Program-made: the position numbers and the translations under genes
Shown: positions 23,859-32,774 of the stretch, piece after piece
Layout of the letters: every line of letters begins with the position of its first letter
How positions within the stretch are numbered: position 1 is the first letter of the stretch
The notes under the pieces: model-generated
Databases searched by the model: none
Told to the model about the DNA's origin: nothing
Seen by the model: only the letters and a program-made list of their open reading frames with translations
From: Candidatus Muproteobacteria bacterium
Lineage (GTDB): Bacteria > Pseudomonadota > Gammaproteobacteria > Acidiferrobacterales > Sulfurifustaceae
NCBI GenBank assembly: GCA_027449605.1
Contig: DAIDLH010000079.1
Location: forward strand, 1 to 64,000
DNA length: 64,000 nt
Reading direction: 5' to 3'

Positions 23859-24098
23859 ATGACGAAGCATTATCAACGAGGAGACGCCGGAGTCGCCATG
23901 CTCGTTGTGATGGTGGCGTTGATGATCGGATTTTTCTGGCACGGCGGTATGGGGCATGGCGGCAATCGCGGTGGCCACATGTCTGCCGCTGATGCAGCGG
24001 CGAAATCGCCGCTCGCTGCGCTGGATGAAGCCTATACACGCGACGAGATCGGCCGTGAAGAGTATCTGCGTAAGCGCGAGGATTTGATGAGGCGCTAA
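23859..24098 (+). CDS. Small SHOCT-domain membrane protein
   Basis: 79 residues from the ATG at 23859 after AAGGAG. One span ([19 protein letters not shown]) is followed by a His/Gly/Met stretch ([13 protein letters not shown]). The C-terminal SHOCT module is [34 protein letters not shown] modules tether or oligomerise. It lies directly before the YHS-type copper ATPase. A paralogue in the second set lies at 39945. Confidence 0.78.
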   Translation: MTKHYQRGDAGVAMLVVMVALMIGFFWHGGMGHGGNRGGHMSAADAAAKSPLAALDEAYTRDEIGREEYLRKREDLMRR

Positions 24099-24144
24099 CA
24101 GGCACGCAACCCGATGGGCAAGCGCCCGAGCGAAAGGAGCGATG

Positions 24145-26574
24145 ATGGCAACTGATCCAGTGTGTGGCATGTCCGTGGATGAAAAATCGGCCGCCGGAAA
24201 ACATGAGCATGAGGGAACGGTCTACTATTTCTGTTCCGCCGACTGCCTCGGCAAGTTTAAGGCCGATCCCGCTGCGTACGTGCAGATGGAGGCCAAGGTC
24301 ATCCCCATGAAAATGGCGGTGGGCCAGAGCCACGCCGCACAGGGACGCGCCAGTGCCGCTCAGAATAAGGGGTTGATCTTCGGGTCCAGCATGTCGGGAG
24401 AGGCCGCGGGCCACGCGCATGTCCATGCCGCGCCCGCGCCGCAGGCCAAGCCTGCCAAGGATATGGCCAAGGACCCGATCTGCGGCATGGTGGTGGAGAA
24501 GGCCAAGGCGCTCAAGACCGAGCGCGCCGGGCGCGCGTATTACTTCTGCAGCGCCGGTTGCCAGCGCACTTTCGAGTCACCGGAGCAGGAACTCAAGTCC
24601 ATGAAGACGCGCGTGACCATCGCGCTCACCGGCGTGCTGGCGCTCGCGATCCTGCGCGCCGGGGCCTTCCTGTTCCTCGCCACCGGCGCGACGATCGTCA
24701 CTTGGGCGCCGATCCCGCAGCTCCCCTGGTTCACCTGGGGTATGTGGCTGTTCCTGCTGGTCACGCCGGTGCAGTTCATCGGCGGCTGGAGCTTCTACAA
24801 GGGCTCGTGGACGGCGATCAAGACACGCTCGATCAACATGGACTTCCTGATCGCGCTCGGCACCACCGTCGCCTATGTTTACAGCGTCGCGGTGCTGTTC
24901 TTCCCCGAGGTGCTGCCGGTGAAGGTCGAGGAGCGCGATGTGTACTTCGAGGTCTCGGCGGTGATCATCGCCTTCGTGCTGCTGGGAAAATACATGGAGG
25001 AACTGATCAAGAAACGCTCGTCGGCGGCGGTGCGCAAGCTGCTGGACTTGAAGCCGGCCACGGCCAATGTCATCCGCGAGGGTCAGGAGATGGAGGTACC
25101 GGCCGAGACTGTCATGGTCGGTGACATCTGCGTCATCCGGCCGGGCCAGAAGATCCCGACCGACGGCGAGGTCATCGAGGGCCGCTCGTCGGTGGACGAA
25201 TCCATGCTGACCGGCGAGTCCATGCCGGTGGACAAGGCACCGGGCACGCCAGTGATCGGCGGAACCCTGAACCGCACGGGGCTGTTGCATTGCAAGGCTA
25301 CGCGCGTCGGGGCCGAAACGGCACTGGCGCAGATCATCAAGCTGGTGGAAGAGGCGCAGGCCAGCACCGCGCAGATCCAGCGCATCGCCGATCAGGTCAA
25401 CGCCAAGTTCGTCCCGGCGGTCGTATTGGTTGCATTCGTGGCGTTCTTCGGCTGGTGGCTCGCCGGCAATTTCCCGCAGGCGTTGCTCGCCTTCATTGCC
25501 GTGCTCATCATCTCCTGCCCGTGCGCGTTGGGCGTGGCCACGCCGGCGGCGCTCATGGTGGGTGTGGGCAAGGGTGCCACGGCCGGGATTCTGATCCGTG
25601 GCGGCGAGGTGCTGGAGCGCGCGCAGAAACTCACCACCATTGTGTTCGACAAGACCGGCACGCTCACGCGCGGCGAACCGAACGTGACCGACATGGTGTC
25701 CTTTGGCGGCGCGGCCGAAACCGAGGTATTGCGACTCGCCGCGGCGATCGAGGCGGGTTCCGAGCATCCGCTTGGCGAGGCGATCGTGCGCGCTGCGCAA
25801 CACCGTAACCTCGCATTACCCAAGGTGGCGGGTTTCGAGGCGATTCCCGGTCACGGCATCCAGGGCAACGTGGACGGCCATAAGGTGCTGCTCGGCAACC
25901 GGCGCCTGTTCGCGCGCGAGGGCATCAAGACGGATGCCGCCGAGGCGGCGATGACGCGCATGGAGGGCGAGGGCAAGACCGCCATGCTGGTCGGTGTCGA
26001 CGGTGCGCTCGCCGGCATCGTGGCGGTGGCCGACACCCTGAAACCCGAGGCCAAGGAGGCGGTCGGCGCGCTCGTCCGCGAGAAGGTCGAGGTCATCATG
26101 CTCACCGGCGACAACCAGCGCACCGCGCAGGCGATCGCCCGCGAGCTCGGCATCGAGAAGGTAATCGCCGAGGTGTTGCCGGGTGACAAGGCCAGGGTCG
26201 TGCAGGACCTGCAGAAGCAGGGCAAGTCGGTGGCCATGGTGGGCGACGGGGTGAACGACGCGCCGGCGCTGGCCGTGGCCGACATCGGCATCGCCATCGG
26301 CTCCGGCTCCGACGTCGCCAAGGAGACCGGCGGCATCATCCTCATCAAGAACGACGTGCGCGATGTGGTGCTCGCGATACGTCTGTCGCGCGCGACCATG
26401 CGCAAGATCAAACAGAACCTGTTCTGGGCGTTCATCTACAACAGCATCGGCATCCCGGTCGCGGCGCTGGGTTTCCTGAACCCGATCATCGCCGCCGCGG
26501 CGATGGCGTTGTCGTCGCTGTCGGTGATCGTTAATTCGGCGCTGCTCAAGCGTCAGCGTCTGGGTGCCGCATGA
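24145..26574 (+). CDS. Cu+-type P1B ATPase with two N-terminal YHS domains
   Basis: 809 residues; of two adjacent ATGs the second (24145) has the better spacing (5 bases) to GGAG and yields MATDPVCGM. Two YHS/TRASH metal-binding domains replace the usual HMA domains: about 2-46 (DPVCGM...YYFCSADC) and 107-150 (DPICGM...YYFCSAGC), joined by a His/Ala linker. Eight-span core: CPC at 458-460, DKTGT at Asp502, [10 protein letters not shown] near the end. CPC indicates Cu+/Ag+ export. The next gene overlaps by 4 bases. Confidence 0.93.
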   Translation: MATDPVCGMSVDEKSAAGKHEHEGTVYYFCSADCLGKFKADPAAYVQMEAKVIPMKMAVGQSHAAQGRASAAQNKGLIFGSSMSGEAAGHAHVHAAPAPQAKPAKDMAKDPICGMVVEKAKALKTERAGRAYYFCSAGCQRTFESPEQELKSMKTRVTIALTGVLALAILRAGAFLFLATGATIVTWAPIPQLPWFTWGMWLFLLVTPVQFIGGWSFYKGSWTAIKTRSINMDFLIALGTTVAYVYSVAVLFFPEVLPVKVEERDVYFEVSAVIIAFVLLGKYMEELIKKRSSAAVRKLLDLKPATANVIREGQEMEVPAETVMVGDICVIRPGQKIPTDGEVIEGRSSVDESMLTGESMPVDKAPGTPVIGGTLNRTGLLHCKATRVGAETALAQIIKLVEEAQASTAQIQRIADQVNAKFVPAVVLVAFVAFFGWWLAGNFPQALLAFIAVLIISCPCALGVATPAALMVGVGKGATAGILIRGGEVLERAQKLTTIVFDKTGTLTRGEPNVTDMVSFGGAAETEVLRLAAAIEAGSEHPLGEAIVRAAQHRNLALPKVAGFEAIPGHGIQGNVDGHKVLLGNRRLFAREGIKTDAAEAAMTRMEGEGKTAMLVGVDGALAGIVAVADTLKPEAKEAVGALVREKVEVIMLTGDNQRTAQAIARELGIEKVIAEVLPGDKARVVQDLQKQGKSVAMVGDGVNDAPALAVADIGIAIGSGSDVAKETGGIILIKNDVRDVVLAIRLSRATMRKIKQNLFWAFIYNSIGIPVAALGFLNPIIAAAAMALSSLSVIVNSALLKRQRLGAA

Positions 26575-26807
26575 AGCCCGTCGTCTCGATCCGCTGGCGC
26601 GCTGCAATCTGTTTTATTGCGATGGCCGCAGTGGCGGGGTCTGTCCTGTGGTGGTGGGGCTTATCGCCGCTCACCGTGTTTTGGATTGCTATCGCCGTCG
26701 CATGTGCGGTTGCCATGCTTTATGCCTGGTGGTTGGCGCGCCGGGCGCTGCGGCCGCTGAGGCGCGGCGACAGCGCGTCGGATCAATCCACGAGGAGGGG
26801 ACCGTGA
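26571..26807 (+). CDS. Small two-span membrane protein
   Basis: 78 residues. Two hydrophobic helices ([20 protein letters not shown] and [21 protein letters not shown]) end in a basic tail ([16 protein letters not shown]). The ATG overlaps the ATPase stop and its own stop overlaps the next GTG, so it is made in step with both. Function unknown; an ATPase accessory subunit is possible. Confidence 0.6.
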   Translation: MKPVVSIRWRAAICFIAMAAVAGSVLWWWGLSPLTVFWIAIAVACAVAMLYAWWLARRALRPLRRGDSASDQSTRRGP

Positions 26808-27034
26808 ATCACGAGCATCCGCATCGGCCCGAACCCTTCTGGCGCTCGCGCACGGGACTCGCGCTGCTCGGGTTCCTGGCGATCGCCGCGTTCTTTCTGT
26901 TGAGCGAGCACCGCGCGCATCTGCTCGGCGCGCTGCCATTTCTGCTCCTGGCGCTCTGCCCGCTGCTGCATTTCTTCGGCCACGGCGGGCATGGCGGCGA
27001 CGGCCGCGCCGCTGGCGATGGGGACAAATCGTGA
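26804..27034 (+). CDS. DUF2933-family membrane protein
   Basis: 76 residues from a GTG overlapping the previous stop (GTGA), with GAGGAGGGG just upstream. The core FLAIAAFFLLSEHRAHLLGALPFLLLALCPLLHFFGHGGHGG is the DUF2933 hallmark: one or two membrane helices with a His-Gly repeat at the C-terminus. The His cluster may bind metal. A close paralogue is at 28501 and a shorter relative at 40214. Confidence 0.82.
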   Translation: MNHEHPHRPEPFWRSRTGLALLGFLAIAAFFLLSEHRAHLLGALPFLLLALCPLLHFFGHGGHGGDGRAAGDGDKS

Positions 27035-27107
27035 AACCGTTCGCCACTGCGTCCGGCGGACAGGGTTGTACTCGTGAGGACGCCCAACTCGAAGGGGGAC
27101 GTGTGTC

Positions 27108-28472
27108 ATGAAAAATTGGCGGCGGGGGTGTTTCGGTGTCGTGTCCGTCGTGATAACGGCCGGCGCGCTATGGGCCGCGTCGAGTTCGCCCGCCCAGGCG
27201 GTGCCGAGCTTCAGCCGCCAGAGCGGCCAGACCTGCGCCTCGTGTCACACCGTGTTTCCGGAGCTCACGCCCTTCGGGCGGCAGTTCAAGCTGCGGGGCT
27301 ACACGCTGGGGAACGGGCTGGCCGACAAAGAGTTTCCCTATTCCCTGCCGCTGTCGGCTTCGCTGATCGTCTCGCGCACCTCGCTGGGGGACACGAAGGC
27401 GTCCGATCCGGCGGAGGACTTCCCGCGTATCAATCAGACCATCGCGCAGACGGCGGCGGTGTATTACGGCGGCAAGATCACCGACAAGTCCGGGGCGTTC
27501 GTGCAGTACAACTACGACGGCATCGAGCGCCAGTGGGCGGTCGAAATGGCCGACATCCGCTACGCCGACAGCACCATGATCGGCGACCGCGAGCTGCTGT
27601 GGGGCCTGACGCTGAACAACACCCCCACGACCCAGGACGTGTGGAACACCGTGCAGATGTGGGCCTTTCCGCATCTCGCGGATGCCGGCGTCATGCCGCC
27701 GGTCAATACCCTGCTCGACATGTTCCTGGCGCAGCAGGTCAAGGGGCTGGGGTTTTACGGGTACTGGAACAACGCGCTCTACGCCGAGTTCAGCCTCTAC
27801 CGCACGAACAAGTCGGGCTTGTTGCGCCCGCTGAGCGCCGGGGTTCCCACAACCACCGTGGTCGACAACTATGCCCCCTATTGGCACATCATGTACAACC
27901 GCGAGGCGGGAGCGCACAACTTCGCCGCCGGAATCCACGGCATGACGGCGGACATCTTCCCCGACGCCAACGACCTGAGCAGCGCCACCGACCGCTTCCG
28001 GGACCTGGCCCTGGATGCGCAATACCAGTACATCGCGGATGCCCACGTCTTCTCGACCCAGGCCAGCTGGATCCGCGAAAAGCGCGACTGGAACGCCAGC
28101 TTCCCGATGATGCTCGCTTCCAATCCTTCCGACACGGTCGACGTCTTCAAGATGAATTTTCACTACTGGTACCAGCGCCGGCTGGGCGGCGGCATCGGTT
28201 ACTTCTCCACCACGGGCGACAGCGACATGCTCGCCTATAGCGGCATGGCCATGACCGAAAGCGCCATGACCAATGCGAGCGGCCGCCCGGACACCAAGGG
28301 CTGGACCGTGGAGCTCGACTGGCTGCCGCTGACGAACGTGCAGAACCTCAAGCTCGGGGCGCGCTACACGGCCTACACCAAGTTCAACGGCGCGGGCACC
28401 GACTACAACGGCTTCGGCCGGAACGCATCCGATAACAACGCGACCTTTCTGTACGGCTGGCTCCTGTTCTGA
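27108..28472 (+). CDS. Exported c-type heme protein fused to a probable outer-membrane beta-barrel
   Basis: 454 residues. A signal peptide (about 1-31) is followed at once by one heme motif in SGQTCASCHTVFPELTPFGRQFKLRGY. The remaining 390 residues show alternating amphipathic strands rich in Tyr/Trp (e.g. KSGAFVQYNYDGIERQWAVEMADIRYAD; FKMNFHYWYQRRLGGGIGYFS) and end with a hydrophobic strand finishing in Phe, as outer-membrane porins do. A heme-plug barrel could carry electrons across the outer membrane; that is inference. Similar proteins are usually annotated simply as cytochrome c. Confidence 0.75.
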   Translation: MKNWRRGCFGVVSVVITAGALWAASSSPAQAVPSFSRQSGQTCASCHTVFPELTPFGRQFKLRGYTLGNGLADKEFPYSLPLSASLIVSRTSLGDTKASDPAEDFPRINQTIAQTAAVYYGGKITDKSGAFVQYNYDGIERQWAVEMADIRYADSTMIGDRELLWGLTLNNTPTTQDVWNTVQMWAFPHLADAGVMPPVNTLLDMFLAQQVKGLGFYGYWNNALYAEFSLYRTNKSGLLRPLSAGVPTTTVVDNYAPYWHIMYNREAGAHNFAAGIHGMTADIFPDANDLSSATDRFRDLALDAQYQYIADAHVFSTQASWIREKRDWNASFPMMLASNPSDTVDVFKMNFHYWYQRRLGGGIGYFSTTGDSDMLAYSGMAMTESAMTNASGRPDTKGWTVELDWLPLTNVQNLKLGARYTAYTKFNGAGTDYNGFGRNASDNNATFLYGWLLF

Positions 28473-28500
28473 GCCGGCGTTTGTTTCTATGGAGACGGAC

Positions 28501-28716
28501 ATGAATACACCGCCGACCGCTCATCACCGGAGGCCCGACAGGACCAAGTGGGTCTTCCTCGGGTTTCTCGCGATCGCCGGTTTTTTCCTGTTCACCGAGC
28601 ACCGGGCTCACGCCCTGGGCATCCTGCCGTTTGCGCTGTTGCTCCTCTGTCCGCTGCTGCACTTTTTCGGCCACGGCGGGCACGACCATGGCGCGGAAAA
28701 AGGAGACAAGCCATGA
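28501..28716 (+). CDS. DUF2933-family membrane protein (second copy)
   Basis: 71 residues from the ATG at 28501, 6 bases after GGAG. Core FLGFLAIAGFFLFTEHRAHALGILPFALLLLCPLLHFFGHGGHDHG is nearly the same as in the 26804 protein, so the two are recent duplicates flanking the heme-barrel gene. The stop overlaps the methyltransferase start (ATGA). Confidence 0.82.
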   Translation: MNTPPTAHHRRPDRTKWVFLGFLAIAGFFLFTEHRAHALGILPFALLLLCPLLHFFGHGGHDHGAEKGDKP

Positions 28717-29369
28717 ATCCCGTCACCTCCGCGCCCGCCTATGGCCTGTGGTCGCTCGTGGTCATCAACTCGGCGGTGTTCATCATCTTTCTCTACAGCT
28801 TCGCCAAGCCGCAGACCCAGCGCGACTGGCGCTCCTTCGGCGCCATCTCGGCGTTCCTGGTGGCGCTGTTCACCGAGATGTACGGCTACCCGCTCACCAT
28901 CTATCTGTTGTCGGGCTGGCTGCAGAGCCGCTACCCGAGCGTCAACTGGTTCTCCCACGACGCCGGGCATCTGCTCGAGATGCTGTTCGGCTGGAAGGCC
29001 AACCCGCATTTCGGGCCGTTTCATCTGCTGAGTTTCGGGTTCATCGGCGGCGGGTTCATCCTGCTGTCGAACGCCTGGCGCGTGCTGTACGCGGCGCAGA
29101 AGAATCACACGCTGGCGACGAACGGCCCGTATGCCTACATCCGCCATCCGCAGTACGTCGGCTTCGTGCTCATCATGCTGGGCTTTCTGGTGCAGTGGCC
29201 GACGATCCTGACGCTCGCCATGTTTCCGGTGCTGGTGTTCATGTACGTGCATCTTGCCCGGCGCGAAGAGCGCGAGGTGGAAGCGGAGTTCGGCGCGGAG
29301 TATCGGCGTTACGCGGCGCGCACGCCGGCGTTCATTCCGCGCTTCGGCATGACGCGCGCGCTGCCGTGA
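28713..29369 (+). CDS. Isoprenylcysteine-methyltransferase-like membrane protein
   Basis: 218 residues, five or six spans. The C-terminal half has the ICMT/PEMT-type signature NGPYAYIRHPQYVGFVLIMLGFLVQWPT and the acidic end REEREVEAEFGAEYRRYAARTPAFIP, which bind S-adenosylmethionine and a lipid-like substrate. Such bacterial proteins often accompany DUF2933 and metal ATPase genes. Substrate unknown. Coupled to the DUF2933 gene by a 4-base overlap. Confidence 0.82.
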   Translation: MNPVTSAPAYGLWSLVVINSAVFIIFLYSFAKPQTQRDWRSFGAISAFLVALFTEMYGYPLTIYLLSGWLQSRYPSVNWFSHDAGHLLEMLFGWKANPHFGPFHLLSFGFIGGGFILLSNAWRVLYAAQKNHTLATNGPYAYIRHPQYVGFVLIMLGFLVQWPTILTLAMFPVLVFMYVHLARREEREVEAEFGAEYRRYAARTPAFIPRFGMTRALP

Positions 29370-29486
29370 GCGGGCATACCGGCGCGGCGGCAACGATTTC
29401 GGAGCCGGTTGATCCGAACAAGAGCGTCCCATCGCGGGACGTCATGACAACCGGGGAGCGATCCCCACAACACAAGGAGCAAAACC

Positions 29487-29993
29487 ATGAAACAGTCAAC
29501 GTGTAACAGCTTGGGAGCCGGTCTGCTGGTGCTGGGGCTTGCGCTGACGCTGCCCGCTCATGCCCAGATGGGTGGGAGCATGGGTGGCGGCGGCACGATG
29601 GGTGAACAGAAAGGCGGCATGATGGATGGCGGCAAAGGGATGGACGCCGGCGCAAAACAGAATGGCGGCGGCAAGATGGGCGGGCAGCAGGGCATGGGCG
29701 GGCAGCAGGGCATGGGCGGGCCGGGCGCGCGCGAGATGTCCGGCACGATGCACGATATGGCCGATCAAATGACCGGGATGTCCAACTTCATGAACTACAG
29801 CAAGCTGACGGCGGCCGACCGCAAGCGCATGGCAGAGCGTATGCGCCAGATGGCGGGCATGATGGACAAAATGTCCCGCATGGCGGCCCAGGGCATGATG
29901 ATGGATGAGGGCATGCAGAAGCAGATGCAGGAGATGCGCCAGCAGATGAACGAAATGATGAAATCGCCCGTCATGAAGGAGAAACGTCCTTAA
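29487..29993 (+). CDS. Exported Met-rich helical protein
   Basis: 168 residues; signal peptide to LPAHAQ. Residues about 26-85 are Gly/Met/Gln repeats (MGGQQGMGGQQGMGGPG has an exact tandem GGQQGM). The rest is amphipathic helix with very many Met (MADQMTGMSNFMNYSK; MRQMAGMMDKMSRMAAQGMMM). Nearly a quarter of the residues are Met. It resembles in style the Spy-like protein at 20063 but lacks LTXXQ motifs. Cu(I)/Ag(I) buffering is a reasonable guess. Confidence 0.68.
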   Translation: MKQSTCNSLGAGLLVLGLALTLPAHAQMGGSMGGGGTMGEQKGGMMDGGKGMDAGAKQNGGGKMGGQQGMGGQQGMGGPGAREMSGTMHDMADQMTGMSNFMNYSKLTAADRKRMAERMRQMAGMMDKMSRMAAQGMMMDEGMQKQMQEMRQQMNEMMKSPVMKEKRP

Positions 29994-30041
29994 TATAGGG
30001 GCAGACACCGTTGTCGATGTCCGCACTGACGGAGGTGCAAA

Positions 30042-30500
30042 ATGAAGACGAAAGGCATATCCAGGTTTGTTGGTTTGATCGCGGCATTCCTGTTGCTGGC
30101 CGCCACGACCGCGAGGGCCGCCGGCTACCAGCAAGTCGCAGACGGTGTGGCGATCTACTTCGGCATCTTGCCGGCGGAACTGGTGCGCGGCCATCCGCCA
30201 GAACACCCCGAAGGCCAGATGCACGGGGGCGTGCCGGTCGGCGAGAACCATATTATGGTCGCGCTGTTCGAGGACAAGACCGGCAAGCGGATTACCCGCG
30301 CCGAGGTCACGGCAACGATCACGGGCCCGGGCAGCTTTAAGGCAGAAAAAAAACTCGAGCCGATGATCGTCGCCGGCGCCGCTACCTACGGCAATTACTT
30401 CAACATGCCCGGTCCGGGTCCGTATCGCATCGCATTGCGCATCCGCGTGCCGGGCGCGGGCCACGACATCCAGACGGTGTTCACCTGGGCGCGGTCGTGA
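30042..30500 (+). CDS. Exported beta-rich protein of unknown function
   Basis: 152 residues with a signal peptide ending at ARA-AG. The mature chain (QVADGVAIYFGILPAELVRGH; HPEGQMHGGVPVGENHIMVALFEDKTGKRI; YGNYFNMPGPGPYRIALRIRVPG) looks like a small immunoglobulin-like domain with Met and His residues positioned as in periplasmic iron/copper-binding P19-type proteins. That comparison is from memory and weak. GGAGGT lies 5-6 bases before the ATG. Confidence 0.6.
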   Translation: MKTKGISRFVGLIAAFLLLAATTARAAGYQQVADGVAIYFGILPAELVRGHPPEHPEGQMHGGVPVGENHIMVALFEDKTGKRITRAEVTATITGPGSFKAEKKLEPMIVAGAATYGNYFNMPGPGPYRIALRIRVPGAGHDIQTVFTWARS

Positions 30501-30552
30501 GCCGCGCGCGAAGACAAAACCAACTTGTTTTTTCTTGACGGAGGAATCGACC

Positions 30553-30810
30553 ATGAATGAACGCAGCACACTCAGCACAGGGAAGACCCCGGCATCGGGA
30601 CGTACGGCGCCGGGTTCCGCCACCAAGGCCATGCGCCACGCCGGTAGCAGCGGCGTGCGCCGCGCTCCGGTCAGCGCCGAGGAACGCGAGCGTATGATTG
30701 CCAGCGAAGCGTATTTCCGCGCCGAGCGCCGCGGTTTCGCTCCGGGCCATGAACTGGAGGACTGGTGCGAGGCCGAGGCGGATATCGACCGGCAACTCGG
30801 TCGCAGCTGA
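30553..30810 (+). CDS. DUF2934-family protein
   Basis: 85 residues from the ATG at 30553, 8 bases after GGAGG. The C-terminal segment ERERMIASEAYFRAERRGFAPGHELEDWCEAEADID matches the DUF2934 pattern (helix, Gly-x-x-x-Gly/His-x-x-x-Asp-Trp-x-x-Ala-Glu). The Ser/Thr/Ala-rich N-terminus looks disordered. These small soluble proteins occur in stress clusters; role unknown. Confidence 0.75.
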   Translation: MNERSTLSTGKTPASGRTAPGSATKAMRHAGSSGVRRAPVSAEERERMIASEAYFRAERRGFAPGHELEDWCEAEADIDRQLGRS

Positions 30811-30878
30811 GCCGGACGAGCCCGGCGATTCCGGGCTGCTTCGAATGGGTGCGCTCGTGAGCGCGAGGAGGTTCGACC

Positions 30879-31298
30879 ATGACACGCGAATCCGAGATCG
30901 GGCTGCTCATCCTGCGCCTGGGCCTCGGCAGCTTCCTGTTGCTCTTCGGCATCGACAAGCTCGTTGCGCCGCACGTCGCGGCCGCGATCTTCGTGGACTT
31001 CTACGGCTTTGGGACCGTTTCCGCGACGCTCGTCTACAGCGCCGGGTTGCTGGAAATTGCGCTCAGCCTGGCGATCCTGGCCGGCATTTGGAAAACGCTG
31101 AGCTACGGCCTGGGGCTGGCCCTGCACGCGGTCTCCACGCTCGTGACGTACCGCGAGCTGCTCTCGCCTTTCGGTGAGAATCACATGTACCTCGCCGCCG
31201 TTCCCGTGCTCGCGGGGTTCGTGACGCTGTTTCTGCTGCGGCGCCAGGATGTCTTGTGGAGTCTCGGCGCCGGGCGCGCTGCGGGCGGGGGCGCGTAA
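30879..31298 (+). CDS. DoxX-family membrane protein
   Basis: 139 residues, four spans. RLGLGSFLLLFGIDKLVAP is the DoxX opening. The stretch GIWKTLSYGLGLALHAVSTLVTYRELLSPFGENHMYLAAVPVLAGF is almost identical to the paralogue at 49792. DoxX proteins are small quinone- or thiol-linked membrane proteins. The stop TAA shares a base with the ATG of the RNase gene, so this is probably the first gene of the carbohydrate operon. Confidence 0.85.
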   Translation: MTRESEIGLLILRLGLGSFLLLFGIDKLVAPHVAAAIFVDFYGFGTVSATLVYSAGLLEIALSLAILAGIWKTLSYGLGLALHAVSTLVTYRELLSPFGENHMYLAAVPVLAGFVTLFLLRRQDVLWSLGAGRAAGGGA

Positions 31299-32656
31299 TG
31301 GACATCAGCTTCCTCGGCGCCACCGGCACGGTCACCGGCTCCAAGTACCTGGTGAGCGCCGGCGGCCGGAAGATACTCGTGGACTGCGGCCTGTTCCAGG
31401 GCTACAAGCAACTGCGGCTGCGCAACCGGGCGCCGCTGCCCGTCAACCCGCGCGAGATCGACGCGGTGATTCTGACTCACGCGCATCTCGATCACAGCGG
31501 CTACCTGCCGCTGCTGATCAGGAACGGTTATGCCGGCAAGGTGTATTGCACTCAGGCGACACGCGACTTGTGCGCCATCCTGCTGCCGGACAGCGGGCAC
31601 CTGCAGGAGGAAGAGGCGGAGTACGCCAACCGTCACAAGTTCTCCAAGCATGCGCCGGCGTTGCCGCTGTACACACGCGAAGACGCGGAGCATTCGCTCT
31701 CGCTCTTTGCGCCGGTCGATTTCGCGCGCGATACCGATCTCGGCGGCGGTCTCGCGCTGCATCTGCTGCCCGCCGGGCATATATTGGGCTCGTCCTTCGT
31801 GCGGCTGCGTCACGCTGGCCAGACACTGTTGTTCACCGGCGACTTGGGCCGGCCGAACGATCTTATTATGGTGGCGCCGACGGTTGTCAGCCGCGCGGAT
31901 TATCTGGTCGTCGAGTCCACCTACGGCGACCGCCGCCACGATTCTGCCGATCCGCAGCAGCGGCTCGCCGAGATAATCAACCGCACGGCGAAGCGCGGCG
32001 GCGCGGTGATCGTGCCGGCGTTCGCCGTGGGGCGCGCGCAGACGCTGATGTACCTCATCCATCTGCTCAAGGAATCGAATGCAATTCCCGACATTCCGGT
32101 GTTTCTCAACAGCCCCATGGCGGTGGATGCCACGCGCCTCTACCACAATCATCGCGGCGAGCATCGCCTCACGCCCGAGCAATGCGACGCCATGTGCGCC
32201 GCCGCGAAGGTCGTCAACAGCGTCGAGGAATCCAAGGCGCTCAACACGCGCCAGGGCCCGATGATCGTCATTTCGGCGAGCGGCATGGCCACCGGTGGGC
32301 GCGTGGTGCATCACCTCAAGGCGTTTGCGCCGGAGGCGCGCAACACGATCCTGTTCGTGGGTTTCCAGGCCGGCGGTTCGCGCGGCGCGGCCATGCTGAA
32401 CGGCGCCGACAGCATCAAGATCCACGGCGAGTATGTTCCCGTGCGGGCGGAAGTGGCGAGTATCGACAATTTCTCGGCACACGCGGACTACGCCGAGATC
32501 CTCGGTTGGCTCAAACACTTCGAATCGCCGCCGCGCCAGACCTTCGTCACGCACGGCGAGCCCAAGGCGGCCGACGCGCTGCGCCACCGCATCGAGGAAA
32601 GCCTCGGATGGCGCACTGCTGTGCCGGATTATCTCGAAACAGTGCGGTTGGAATAG
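31298..32656 (+). CDS. Metallo-beta-lactamase/beta-CASP ribonuclease
   Basis: 452 residues. N-terminal metallo-beta-lactamase site: HAHLDHSG (HxHxDH), PAGHILGSSF and TGDLGRP. The beta-CASP insert covers about 195-330. The C-terminal RNA-specificity part has ISASGMATGGRVVHHL, FSAHADY and THGEPKAADALRHRIEE. Members are CPSF73/RNase J-like RNA-processing nucleases. Such genes often sit beside phosphoketolase and acetate kinase, as here; a role in switching mRNA pools under energy stress is inference. Starts inside the doxX stop. Confidence 0.93.
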   Translation: MDISFLGATGTVTGSKYLVSAGGRKILVDCGLFQGYKQLRLRNRAPLPVNPREIDAVILTHAHLDHSGYLPLLIRNGYAGKVYCTQATRDLCAILLPDSGHLQEEEAEYANRHKFSKHAPALPLYTREDAEHSLSLFAPVDFARDTDLGGGLALHLLPAGHILGSSFVRLRHAGQTLLFTGDLGRPNDLIMVAPTVVSRADYLVVESTYGDRRHDSADPQQRLAEIINRTAKRGGAVIVPAFAVGRAQTLMYLIHLLKESNAIPDIPVFLNSPMAVDATRLYHNHRGEHRLTPEQCDAMCAAAKVVNSVEESKALNTRQGPMIVISASGMATGGRVVHHLKAFAPEARNTILFVGFQAGGSRGAAMLNGADSIKIHGEYVPVRAEVASIDNFSAHADYAEILGWLKHFESPPRQTFVTHGEPKAADALRHRIEESLGWRTAVPDYLETVRLE

Positions 32657-32669
32657 CGATCACGGCGCC

Positions 32670-32774
32670 ATGATCCGCGAGACGAACAAGCAGGCGCACA
32701 GTCACGACGGATTCATCGTGCGCATGCCGGATAGCGTGCCGCCGGCGCTTGCGGGCGGCAGGCGCGCGCCGTGA
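32670..32774 (+). CDS. Possible 34-residue ORF coupled to ackA
   Basis: ATG at 32670 encodes MIRETNKQAHSHDGFIVRMP and ends at a TGA that overlaps the GTG start of ackA (GTGA). It fills the whole gap between the RNase and ackA. No good ribosome site and no recognised similarity, so it may be a translational leader for ackA or noncoding. Confidence 0.35.
   Translation: MIRETNKQAHSHDGFIVRMPDSVPPALAGGRRAP

Noticed and set aside
28631-29506. 291-residue + ORF overlapping DUF2933 and methyltransferase genes
   Set aside because: Shifted frame rich in Arg/Ala/His; the two short real genes have membrane spans, ribosome sites and an ATGA overlap.
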